From: Actinomycetes bacterium
GTDB lineage: Bacteria > Actinomycetota > Acidimicrobiia > Acidimicrobiales > JAMCPL01
Assembly: GCA_021841005.1 (NCBI GenBank)
Contig: JAKBVZ010000027.1
Location: forward strand, 1 to 55,607
DNA: 55,607 bases
Reading direction: 5' to 3'
Shown here: piece by piece, positions 26,497 through 34,009 of the stretch
Layout: each line of letters opens with the position of its first letter
Position numbering within the stretch: the first letter of the stretch is position 1
Made by a program: the position numbers and the translations under genes
The notes under the pieces: generated by a model
Database searches by the model: none
What the model saw: only the letters and a program-made list of their open reading frames with translations
Told to the model about the DNA's origin: nothing

Positions 26497-27710
26497 GGTA
26501 AATCCAGCATCGCACGCCAGACTTCGACATGGGCATTGGCCGCATTCTCCCAGGTCTGGCCCAGGGCAAACTGCTTACCCCTACGCGCCAGGTCATCTCT
26601 CAGCACATTGTCGTTGCATACGGCAATCAGCCCCTCTGCAATCGACCCGGTGGACCCGGGATCCACCTCCAGAGCCACCCCCGATACACTGGGAACCTTG
26701 CTGGCCACCACTGGAGCGCCCATAGACATGGCTTCGAGCGGTGGGAGCCCGAAGCCTTCGTAATAAGGCACGTAGACCAATACGCGTGCCCTGGCATACA
26801 GCCCGGCAAGTATAGGTGCAGGCTGGGGGCCTGCCATGATCACTCCGTCCATGGCTTCCACCTTCTCGCCCCATCCGTACGGCCCTATCACCACCAGTGG
26901 CATCTTGGCAGCAAGCCTGTGGCGTGCATCTCTGTAAGCAGACAGCAGACCGGCAAGGTTCTTCCTCGGCTCCAAGGTTCCGACGGTCAGGATATACTCC
27001 CCATGCACACCTATGGCCTCCAGCAGCTTGGCGGTTCCGTCCAGGTCGGGATCGGGCATATGATCGCAGCCCTCCCCTATCACATGTACCAGCGAAGCGC
27101 TTGCCCCACCTGCCACCAGGTCGTCCGCCACTGTGCTGGAAGGAACGACGAAGCAGGATGCCATCGATATCGCTCTCCTCAGGGCGCGCTCATGCCAGCG
27201 TCTCCCCCGATTCGTGAACATGCCAGGATAGCGCCTCCATGCCAGATCATGGACCATAATGCTTAACGGCGGCTGTACGATACTTCCGCTTGCCCCACCG
27301 CTTGTCCTGCTACCTGGCTTGCTGCTTGCCCAGCTGTATTCAGAGATCCTGCCAGGAAAAGCAAACGAAGTGGCATGTACGAGTTCGCACCCTGCGATCT
27401 GCTTGTAGATCCCCCAGTTCCACGCCGCCGATAGCCACCGGCTGCTCAACGGCAGATGATCCGGAAAGTAGCGCAATGCCCATCCCTCCCTTGCCAGGGA
27501 GTCGGGATCCTCATGTGGCCTGCTCACCAACACCTCCAGCTGGATATCGCAACTGGACAACCCCTGCAAGAGCCCCTGCGTATAGGTTCCGATACCGCCA
27601 GGAACCGGTCGCCTCAATTGCTCCGCGATGATCACGAGCCTGAAGCTTTGCTGCTCATGAGCTGATGAGCGCGACGTGGGTTCCTTCAAAGAGCGTTTTG
27701 ATCCATCCAT
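26493..27710 (-). CDS. Glycosyltransferase family 4 (GT-B fold), second of two
   Basis: The N-domain reads RLVIIAEQLRRPVPGGIGTY and VHATSFAFPG; the C-domain has ILTVGTLEPRKNLAGLL, VVIGPYGWG and YEGFGLPPLEAMSMGAPVVA (E-x7-E near 315). I chose ATG 27710 (MDGSKRSLKEP), which gives a normal 405-residue protein and overlaps the 3' end of the upstream hydrolase-like gene by 25 bp. The frame is open further upstream, but that part is the hydrolase gene in another phase. It is translationally coupled to the next glycosyltransferase. Confidence 0.88.
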   Translation of the reverse strand: MDGSKRSLKEPTSRSSAHEQQSFRLVIIAEQLRRPVPGGIGTYTQGLLQGLSSCDIQLEVLVSRPHEDPDSLAREGWALRYFPDHLPLSSRWLSAAWNWGIYKQIAGCELVHATSFAFPGRISEYSWASSKPGSRTSGGASGSIVQPPLSIMVHDLAWRRYPGMFTNRGRRWHERALRRAISMASCFVVPSSTVADDLVAGGASASLVHVIGEGCDHMPDPDLDGTAKLLEAIGVHGEYILTVGTLEPRKNLAGLLSAYRDARHRLAAKMPLVVIGPYGWGEKVEAMDGVIMAGPQPAPILAGLYARARVLVYVPYYEGFGLPPLEAMSMGAPVVASKVPSVSGVALEVDPGSTGSIAEGLIAVCNDNVLRDDLARRGKQFALGQTWENAANAHVEVWRAMLDLP

Positions 27711-28471
27711 CCGATGAGCAAGGCTACCACACGAGGGTCTGCATGTAGATCGTGCCCCGCCCCTCCCAGCAATCGGAGAGATGCCTCCTGCCCTGCTGCA
27801 GATGCAAGGGCGCGAGCTTGATCTGGCAACGTCACGGCATCTTCCAACCCGTGAATGACTAGGAATGGCCTGGGAGCAAACCTGCGTGCCGCTTCCAGCA
27901 CCAGCTCCTCTTGCTGTTCCCCTGCCTGTGGCCGTCCTGGATCGGCAAGCGGAACCTCCACTCCCACGCAAGCAACTCCCCGAACACGTTCGTCGCCATC
28001 GCCCGGCTGGTTGCCGGCGGCATAGAGGGTGGCAAGGCTGCCCAGGATGCCGAACCCGCATATCCACACTTTTGTACAGCCTGACTGCTCCGTGAATTGA
28101 TCCATCCAGCCGGCAACCACCTGCAGGCCAGTGTTGCTCAGCCAGTGTCCGCTGCAGCCACTATGCTGCGGCCCGTGCGACCCTCCAGTCACCTGCAGGC
28201 CGGCACTAGTCGGCCGGGGTGCCACATAAGGATCAGCCCCGGTATCAGTCCCGGCACCGGCAACAGGTTCGGTACTACGATCAGCACCAGGGTTGCATGG
28301 TGGCATATCCAGAGCTGCAGCGGCGGTCACCCATCCGGGCTCAGACGCAAGCGCACCGGCCAGCGACCGGACAACGGGCATCACGCTGTCCAGGCCACAG
28401 ATCAGCAACGCTCTCTCCGGCAACACCGGCTTACGTATCACGGGGAACATCTCGATAGGGCGCATGTGCAT
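27686..28471 (-). CDS. Alpha/beta-hydrolase-like protein without a recognisable nucleophile
   Basis: The second half looks like an alpha/beta hydrolase: KVWICGFGILGSLATLYAA resembles the nucleophile-elbow strand, RPFLVIHGLEDAVTLPDQAR carries the acid, and GGAGHDLHADPRVV the His. The elbow reads G-F-G-I-L-G, so the catalytic Ser, Cys or Asp is missing. Residues 55-120 are an atypical insertion with repeated GLQV and a hairpin-bearing DNA segment. Either it is a non-catalytic binder, or the insertion has damaged it. ATGs at 28465 and 28450 are alternative starts. It is 6 bp from the DUF1707 gene upstream. Confidence 0.6.
   Translation of the reverse strand: MHMRPIEMFPVIRKPVLPERALLICGLDSVMPVVRSLAGALASEPGWVTAAAALDMPPCNPGADRSTEPVAGAGTDTGADPYVAPRPTSAGLQVTGGSHGPQHSGCSGHWLSNTGLQVVAGWMDQFTEQSGCTKVWICGFGILGSLATLYAAGNQPGDGDERVRGVACVGVEVPLADPGRPQAGEQQEELVLEAARRFAPRPFLVIHGLEDAVTLPDQARALASAAGQEASLRLLGGAGHDLHADPRVVALLIGWMDQNAL
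28118..28201. repeat. Direct repeat CACCTGCAGGCC spaced 72 bp around a hairpin, inside a gene
   Basis: CACCTGCAGGCC occurs at 28118-28129 and 28190-28201. Between them, 28151-28172 is a hairpin (GCTGCAGC, CACTAT, GCTGCGGC; one mismatch) nearly the same as the one after mca at 23789-23810, including neighbouring GTCC and CCCGT. It lies within the coding region of the hydrolase-like protein, in frame. Confidence 0.7.
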
Positions 28472-28477
28472 CCAACC

Positions 28478-28759
28478 TCACTTGCGCCTGTGACGCCACC
28501 ACGCAAGTACATGGCCAGCGATCACACTCAAGGAACGTCTCTCCGGCCTATCGCGCACATGCATCGACGAGGACACAGTAGCGGGCAGATGGGGCAAGTC
28601 CGCTATTGTTGCATACAATTCCTCCAGGGTCCGGGCGGCAAACACCTTCTCCAGGCGAGTGTCCAACTCGTCGCTGTCCAGCCGGCCATCCACAAAATGA
28701 CGTTGCAGGAGCTCCGCAAACCACTGCCGCTCTTCCTCTGACGCCCGTGGAGGACTCAC
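28478..28759 (-). CDS. DUF1707 (SHOCT-like) domain protein
   Basis: A 93-residue protein. Residues 5-55 (RASEEERQWFAELLQRHFVD, GRLDSDELDTRLEKVFAART, LEELYATIADLP) match DUF1707, a short helical domain common at the N-terminus of actinobacterial membrane proteins. No membrane segment follows; the end is basic (WWRHRRK) with one short hydrophobic stretch. Function unknown. It heads the run of minus-strand genes that continues with the hydrolase-like gene. Confidence 0.82.
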   Translation of the reverse strand: MSPPRASEEERQWFAELLQRHFVDGRLDSDELDTRLEKVFAARTLEELYATIADLPHLPATVSSSMHVRDRPERRSLSVIAGHVLAWWRHRRK

Positions 28760-28916
28760 CCTGCGCCACCAGCCAGGCTCCGTGAAATCTGCAAGACTTG
28801 ACCGGAGCTTTCAATGAGTGCATGCATTCCGCTCACGACCACCTTCCACAAAACATGCTCGCGCTTCACCAGGTGGCGCGAAAGAACAACTACGCACGTC
28901 CCGCTCCCAGCCGGCA

Positions 28917-29603
28917 TCATCGAGACTCCTCAGCCATGAGCGATTCACCGTCGGCAAGCCTGGCCAGTATCCAGAGCAGATCAGACAACCTGTTCAGATA
29001 CTTTTCGGCCTGAGTATCGCTTCCCAGAGCGGCAGCCACCACCCTGCGTTCCGCTTTCCGGACCGCAACCCGGGCATTATCCAGCAAGGCCCCTTGCACG
29101 CTCTCACCTGGAACGGCGAACCCCTTGGAAATCTGCAGGCGTTCCGCCATGACGTCGCTTACTGTTTCCAGACCATCGACCATCACCTCTGTCACGCATG
29201 TCTTCCCAGGAACCAGCCGATCACGTCCCCTATGGGATCCGGACACCTCCGCCATGAGAACCCACAGATCCCTCTCCATGCGCACCAGGAGCGCCTCGAG
29301 ATCCGCACCAGCACCAGCACCAGCACCAGCACCAGCACCAGCACCAGCACCAGCACCAGCACCAGCAGCATCCGCACCAGCAGCATCCGCACCAGCAGCA
29401 TCCCCACTGGTCGTAGTGTTCCTGCCAGCGGTCTTGAAGCATGCCCGAGCCATTCCAATAGCGGTTTGCGCTTCATCCACCGCCCCCACCGCCTCGATGA
29501 TCGCATCATCCTTACGTACCCTCCCCCCGAACAGCAAGCCCGTAGTACCGTCATCGCCGGTCTTGGTCGTCACCTTTATACGGCCACCCTGCTCATCATC
29601 CAT
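28917..29603 (-). CDS. PduO-type corrinoid adenosyltransferase with a microsatellite-encoded insertion
   Basis: Transfers the adenosyl group of ATP to cob(I)alamin. Family marks are KVTTKTGDDGTTGLLFGGRV, KDDAIIEAVGAVDEAQTAIG, the late VPGESVQGALLDNARVAVRKAERRV and KYLNRLSDLLWILAR. Between the first two helices, residues 65-100 are an Ala/Gly repeat (AGADAAGAGAGAG...) encoded by tandem repeats; in relatives this is a short loop. Adenosylcobalamin is not the cofactor of methionine synthase, but both enzymes belong to B12 metabolism and this gene is divergent from metH. No Shine-Dalgarno is evident, so the transcript may be leaderless. Confidence 0.9.
   Translation of the reverse strand: MDDEQGGRIKVTTKTGDDGTTGLLFGGRVRKDDAIIEAVGAVDEAQTAIGMARACFKTAGRNTTTSGDAAGADAAGADAAGAGAGAGAGAGAGAGAGAGADLEALLVRMERDLWVLMAEVSGSHRGRDRLVPGKTCVTEVMVDGLETVSDVMAERLQISKGFAVPGESVQGALLDNARVAVRKAERRVVAAALGSDTQAEKYLNRLSDLLWILARLADGESLMAEESR
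29305..29403. repeat. Tandem repeats: GCACCA x10 then a 15-bp unit x3
   Basis: GCACCA is repeated ten times exactly from 29305 to 29364. The 15-mer GCACCAGCAGCATCC then occurs three times (29359-29403, sharing the last hexamer). Both unit lengths are multiples of three, so copy-number change would lengthen or shorten the loop of the adenosyltransferase without breaking the frame. Confidence 0.95.
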
Positions 29604-29717
29604 GAAGTCGATGTTAACCTATAAAGAGAGATGACTCTGCAGCAAACAAAAACCCCAGTTCAGTATTCCGTACTCGTGTTCGATGCACTGCCCATGCTCC
29701 GGAACGGTGCGGCTTAC
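29604..29717. promoter_or_regulatory. Divergent control region between adenosyltransferase gene and metH
   Basis: If metH starts at 29718, 114 bp separate the two starts. I looked for a cobalamin riboswitch (B12 box, long structured leader) and see none; the gap is too short for one on either side. AT-rich TTAACCTATAAAGAG around 29613 is the most promoter-like sequence. Confidence 0.35.
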
Positions 29718-32700
29718 ATGGATGCAGCCAGGAACGGCCTTGTAATTTTCGATGGTGCGACTGGTACCAGTCTCCAGGCAGCCGGATTGAATGCCTCGGA
29801 CTTCGGCGGGCAGTCCCTGGAGGGATGCAACGAGGCGCTCTCGTTGTACCGTCCCGAAGCAGTTGCAAATGTCCACCGGAGCTTCTTCGAAGCAGGTTCT
29901 GATGTTGTCGAGACCAACACGTTCGGTGCAAACGAGATAGTGCTGTCGGAATATTCCATCGAGAACAGAGCCAGGGAGATCAACATCGCTTCAGCACGTA
30001 TAGCGGTAGAGGTCGCACAGGCCATGTCTACCGACGCTTCCCGCAGGTACGTGGCAGGGAGCATCGGACCAGGCACCAAATCACCCACGCTGGGTCAGGT
30101 ACGCTACAAGGTGCTACGAGATATCTACCAATCTCAGGCTGAAGCGCTTCTCGAAGGAGGTGTCGACCTCCTGCTCGTAGAGACCGTGTACGACATACTC
30201 CAGGCTAAGGCTGCGATCAACGGCGCCAAAAGGGCCATGGTCGCACTGGGAACCAGGGTCCCACTCCAGGTACAGGTCACCATAGAGACAACAGGTCGCA
30301 TGCTCGCAGGCACGGAAATATCGGCAGCCCTCACCTCCCTGGAAGCCTTAAGACCGGACGTCATCGGAATGAACTGCGCTACCGGACCCGCCGAGATGGG
30401 TGAATCGTTGCGCTACCTCTCTAGAAACTGTACCGTACCGATCGCCGTCCAGCCCAATGCCGGGCTGCCTAGCATCAAAGATGGTCACATGCACTATGAC
30501 CTCACTCCCGAGCAACTCAGCCGGTACCATGCGCGTTTCATCCAAGAACTGGGAGTGTCTATCGTGGGAGGCTGCTGCGGCACCACCCCTGACCATATAC
30601 GAGCCGTCGTAGAAACTTGCAATACATTAAAACCCTCTCGCAGGCAGGTGGTTACCGAGGCAGGAGTGGCTTCGCTCTACTCTCATGTACCCTTTCACCA
30701 AGACGTCTCGTACTTGAGCGTCGGTGAACGCACCAACGCCAACGGATCCAAGAAGTTTCGTGATGCCATGATTGCGGGAGCGTGGGATACCGTCACCTCC
30801 ATGGCCAGGGAACAGATCACAAACGGTGCACATGTAATAGATGTCTGCGTGGACTATACAGGCAGGGACGGCAGCCTGGACATGGAAGAGGTCATGAGCA
30901 GGCTTGCAACCCAGTCGACCGTTCCTATCATGGTCGATACCACAGAAGGCGAGGTAGCCGAGACGGCACTCCAGTGGCTCGGGGGAAAGGCCATCCTGAA
31001 TTCGGTCAATCTGGAAGACGGCGATGGACCTGGCACCCGCTTTGACCGGTTCCTCACCCTTGCGCGTGAATACGGCAGCGCAGTCGTAGCCACCTGTATA
31101 GATTCCAGAGGGCAAGCCAGAGATGCCGCCTGGAAACTTCAAGCCGCCATCGACATAGCGACCACTGCCAAAGATCGTTACGGGATACACCTGTCCGACA
31201 TCTTAGTGGATCCACTGACCATGCCCGTAAGCACCGGCATGGAGGAGTCCCGCCGCGACGGCCTGGAAACCGTGGAAGCCATACGGCGGATAAAGGAAGA
31301 ACTGCCTGGAGTATCCACGATAATAGGACTCTCGAACATATCGTTTGGCCTGAACCCTGCGTGCCGCCAAGTGCTCAATTCCGTCTTCCTCGAAGAGTGC
31401 ATCCAGGCAGGTCTGGACAGCGCAATAGTGCATGCCGGAAATATACTGCCACTATCCAGGATAGATGACCGAGCTAGGGAACTATGCCTGGATCTCATAT
31501 ATGACCGCAGGCACGCTGGCTACGACCCTCTGGCTGAACTTATCCAGCTGTTCGAGGGGACCACCTCAGGGGCAAGCCAGAAAGAAGACAGGTCCGGATG
31601 GCCGGTAGGTGAACGCCTGAAACTGCGGATCGTAGAAGGAGATAAAGAGGGATTGGTAGAAGAGCTGGAGGAAGCGGTCAACAAGGGAATCGCTCCGCTC
31701 GCCATTATCAACGACCACCTCCTCTCAGGGATGAAGGAAGTGGGAGATCTCTTCGGGAAAGGTGAGATGCAGCTTCCATTCGTCCTGCAATCGGCAGAGA
31801 CCATGAAACTGGCAGTAAGCCACCTCGAGCCAAGACTGCCCAAGGCCGACCAATCAGGCAAGGGAAAGATAGTTCTCGCCACTGTAAAAGGAGATGTCCA
31901 CGACATAGGGAAGAATCTGGTCGACATCATTCTCTCCAACAATGGTTACGAAGTGGTCAATCTTGGAACCAAGGTGTCCATATCCGAGATGGTGGACGCC
32001 TACTTGCAGCATAATGCCGATGCTATAGGAATGAGCGGGCTACTGGTCAAATCTACACTCATCATGCGAGATAATTTGGAAGAGCTGAACCAGCGTTCGC
32101 TCCATCATATACCGGTCATTCTTGGTGGCGCAGCTCTTACGCGGACCTACGTGGAGGCAGATCTGCGAAAGATATACCAGGGGAGGGTTTTCTACGGAAA
32201 GGACGCTTTCGAGGGTCTGCGGGTCATGGATGCACTATCGGAGTTACACAGGCGCGCTGCCGCCGGGAACGATGACAGTGATGCCGACTTCGGCAGGAAA
32301 GTATCCACCCGCAGGACAGCAGGAGGAAAGAATGCCCGAACGGGTGGTCCCGTAGCCGGTGGCGAGGGGACCAGTGACCATGTAGCTGGCAATCACCTAG
32401 GAAGTCCACCAGACGGACAGAGCAGTGCTGATACGGAGCAAATGGCCGAGCACGTGGTAACGGCGAAACGTAGCCCCGAGGTCGCAACTGACAACACCGT
32501 CTTCGAACCGCCGTTTGTCGGGTCCAGGATAGCTACTGGTATCCCGCTCGACAACTTCATCCCCTACCTGAACAAGACATCGTTGTATCGCAACCAGTGG
32601 GGCTTTCGACCGGAAAAAGGAGAGGATGACCAGCAGTTCAAGAAGAGGGTGGACGCCATCCTGCGCGAGGAATTACAGAAACTCCGTGCCAAGGACATAC

Positions 32701-33284
32701 TGATGCCACAAGTGGCTTGGGGATATTTCCCGGCCAACTCGGACGGTGACAACCTGATCATCTATGATGACAGGGATCGCCAGCGTGAACTGGTACGCTT
32801 CAACTTCCCTCGCCAGCAGAAGCCGCCCTATCTTTGCATAGCCGACTTCTTCCGTTCGGTGGATTCGGGGGAAATGGACTATGCCGCATTCCAGCTGGTG
32901 ACTATGGGATCCTTGGTCTCCGAGGAAACCGCTGCCCTGTTTGCCGAAAATCGCTACAACGACTACGTAAGGCTCCACGGTCTAGGCGTGGAGTTGACCG
33001 AAGCCCTGGCTGAGTTGTGGCACAGGCGCATCAGGGAAGAGTGGGGGTTTGCCGAGGAAGATGGGCCTAGTCTGGCAGGTCTCTTCAGGCAGCAGTATCG
33101 TGGAGGTAGGTACTCGTGGGGGTACCCCGCCTGTCCCGCGCTGGAGGACAATGCCAAAGCACTTGCGCTACTCGACAGTGAAAAGATTGGTGTGAGCATG
33201 AGCGAATCAGATCAGCTCCACCCCGAGCAGACCACCGTGGCAATAGTATGCCACCATCCCCGGGCAAAATACTTCATTGCCTGA
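29718..33284 (+). CDS. metH: Cobalamin-dependent methionine synthase
   Basis: Transfers a methyl group from methyltetrahydrofolate through cobalamin to homocysteine. Domains: homocysteine binding (1-310) with zinc Cys in GMNCATGP and GGCCGTTPDH; pterin binding (about 330-590, SVGERTNANGSKKF); cobalamin cap (about 620-700); cobalamin binding (about 710-850) with KGDVHDIGKNLV, whose His ligates cobalt, and GLSGLLVKS; reactivation domain (about 930-1188) with RYSWGYPACP. All parts of full-length MetH are present. A polar linker (about 855-925) is longer than usual. I chose ATG 29718 (MDAARNGLVIFDGATGT) by match to the family start; 29631 is in frame but almost touches the divergent gene. Confidence 0.93.
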   Translation: MDAARNGLVIFDGATGTSLQAAGLNASDFGGQSLEGCNEALSLYRPEAVANVHRSFFEAGSDVVETNTFGANEIVLSEYSIENRAREINIASARIAVEVAQAMSTDASRRYVAGSIGPGTKSPTLGQVRYKVLRDIYQSQAEALLEGGVDLLLVETVYDILQAKAAINGAKRAMVALGTRVPLQVQVTIETTGRMLAGTEISAALTSLEALRPDVIGMNCATGPAEMGESLRYLSRNCTVPIAVQPNAGLPSIKDGHMHYDLTPEQLSRYHARFIQELGVSIVGGCCGTTPDHIRAVVETCNTLKPSRRQVVTEAGVASLYSHVPFHQDVSYLSVGERTNANGSKKFRDAMIAGAWDTVTSMAREQITNGAHVIDVCVDYTGRDGSLDMEEVMSRLATQSTVPIMVDTTEGEVAETALQWLGGKAILNSVNLEDGDGPGTRFDRFLTLAREYGSAVVATCIDSRGQARDAAWKLQAAIDIATTAKDRYGIHLSDILVDPLTMPVSTGMEESRRDGLETVEAIRRIKEELPGVSTIIGLSNISFGLNPACRQVLNSVFLEECIQAGLDSAIVHAGNILPLSRIDDRARELCLDLIYDRRHAGYDPLAELIQLFEGTTSGASQKEDRSGWPVGERLKLRIVEGDKEGLVEELEEAVNKGIAPLAIINDHLLSGMKEVGDLFGKGEMQLPFVLQSAETMKLAVSHLEPRLPKADQSGKGKIVLATVKGDVHDIGKNLVDIILSNNGYEVVNLGTKVSISEMVDAYLQHNADAIGMSGLLVKSTLIMRDNLEELNQRSLHHIPVILGGAALTRTYVEADLRKIYQGRVFYGKDAFEGLRVMDALSELHRRAAAGNDDSDADFGRKVSTRRTAGGKNARTGGPVAGGEGTSDHVAGNHLGSPPDGQSSADTEQMAEHVVTAKRSPEVATDNTVFEPPFVGSRIATGIPLDNFIPYLNKTSLYRNQWGFRPEKGEDDQQFKKRVDAILREELQKLRAKDILMPQVAWGYFPANSDGDNLIIYDDRDRQRELVRFNFPRQQKPPYLCIADFFRSVDSGEMDYAAFQLVTMGSLVSEETAALFAENRYNDYVRLHGLGVELTEALAELWHRRIREEWGFAEEDGPSLAGLFRQQYRGGRYSWGYPACPALEDNAKALALLDSEKIGVSMSESDQLHPEQTTVAIVCHHPRAKYFIA

Positions 33285-33589
33285 ACATCATGGTCGAATC
33301 AATTGACTGGAATCGGCCACATGATCCAGATAACGGCATCGCCAAGCTGTAGGGCTGGATTGTAGACCTACCGTAACTCACGACCGGCTCAAGCACGATC
33401 ACGTTTTCCCGGGATAACCGCCGCAATCCATCATCACGTACATAAAATCAATCTCGACAATGGAACTCGCGGCAGAAGAACCTGCGGTACTGATATCTGC
33501 TTCACGTGCCTGCCGCCTATTTATGCTGTAATTTTGCGCTATAATTATAGTGTCACAGATTAAGTATCTTGTGCATTATATTATGATCC
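33285..33589. other. Intergenic region between metH and ssrA
   Basis: About 300 bp, becoming AT-rich toward its right end. No open frame with family features, no tRNA and no clear terminator hairpin after metH were seen. Confidence 0.4.
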
Positions 33590-33617
33590 TTGACAATACG
33601 TAATTATGACCTACTCT
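33590..33617 (+). promoter_or_regulatory. Probable ssrA promoter
   Basis: TTGACA (33590-33595), a 16-bp spacer and TACTCT (33612-33617) form a sigma-70-like pair about 40 bp before the mature tmRNA 5' end. Confidence 0.5.
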
Positions 33618-33655
33618 CCGATTGGAGTACCCTCTAACTACATTCACATCACCAT

Positions 33656-34004
33656 GGGGGTGACAGGCTTCGACTTTGGAGATCAGGCAGAGGAAGCGAG
33701 CCGTGGTCCCCGGAACCACGTTAAAGAGTCGGGATGTACAATACAAACGCCAACTCAGAAATGGCATTGGCTGCTTAAACAAGCAACCCGTCCCTGATGG
33801 TCCGAGCCCTTAGGACTGTCAACGGGCGTCATCAAATAGGGATAGCGTGCAGCGTCACCGGTGTGCTGCATTGCGAAACTCAACCGGTTGGGCAAGCAGG
33901 AATAGGCTGACGTGAGCCTGCTTGCCGAGAAATGCATGTTGGCTGCGCTCGGAGAATCTCTGGTTGAGAACTGAAGGACGCGGGTTCGATTCCCGCCACC
34001 TCCA
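33656..34004 (+). ncRNA. ssrA: Transfer-messenger RNA (tmRNA)
   Basis: The 5' end GGGGGTGACAGGCTTCGAC and 3' end GGTTCGATTCCCGCCACCTCCA are tmRNA signatures, and the two ends pair as a tRNA-like acceptor stem (one G-U). A tag frame reads ...NTNANSEMALAA and TAA near 33748-33777, ending in the usual ALAA degradation signal. The exact resume codon is uncertain. Terminal CCA is not encoded. It rescues ribosomes stalled on broken messages. Confidence 0.95.
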
Positions 34005-34009
34005 CTCAT

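Noticed and set aside
26493-28067. Longer version of the second glycosyltransferase starting at 28067
   Set aside because: The first 119 residues overlap the hydrolase-like gene in another phase and look random; ATG 27710 gives the normal family length.
29305-29403. Tandem repeats considered as CRISPR or an RNA element
   Set aside because: Units are contiguous hexamers and 15-mers inside a coding frame, without spacers.
28818-29634. Long plus-strand frames opposite the adenosyltransferase gene
   Set aside because: They are kept open by the GCACCA repeat read on the other strand. The minus-strand frame has the full family signature.
29604-29717. Cobalamin riboswitch upstream of metH
   Set aside because: The interval is short and I see no B12 box or long paired leader; not supported.
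33606-34009. Small frames on both strands over the tmRNA
   Set aside because: They overlap the ssrA gene, whose ends and tag frame are clear.
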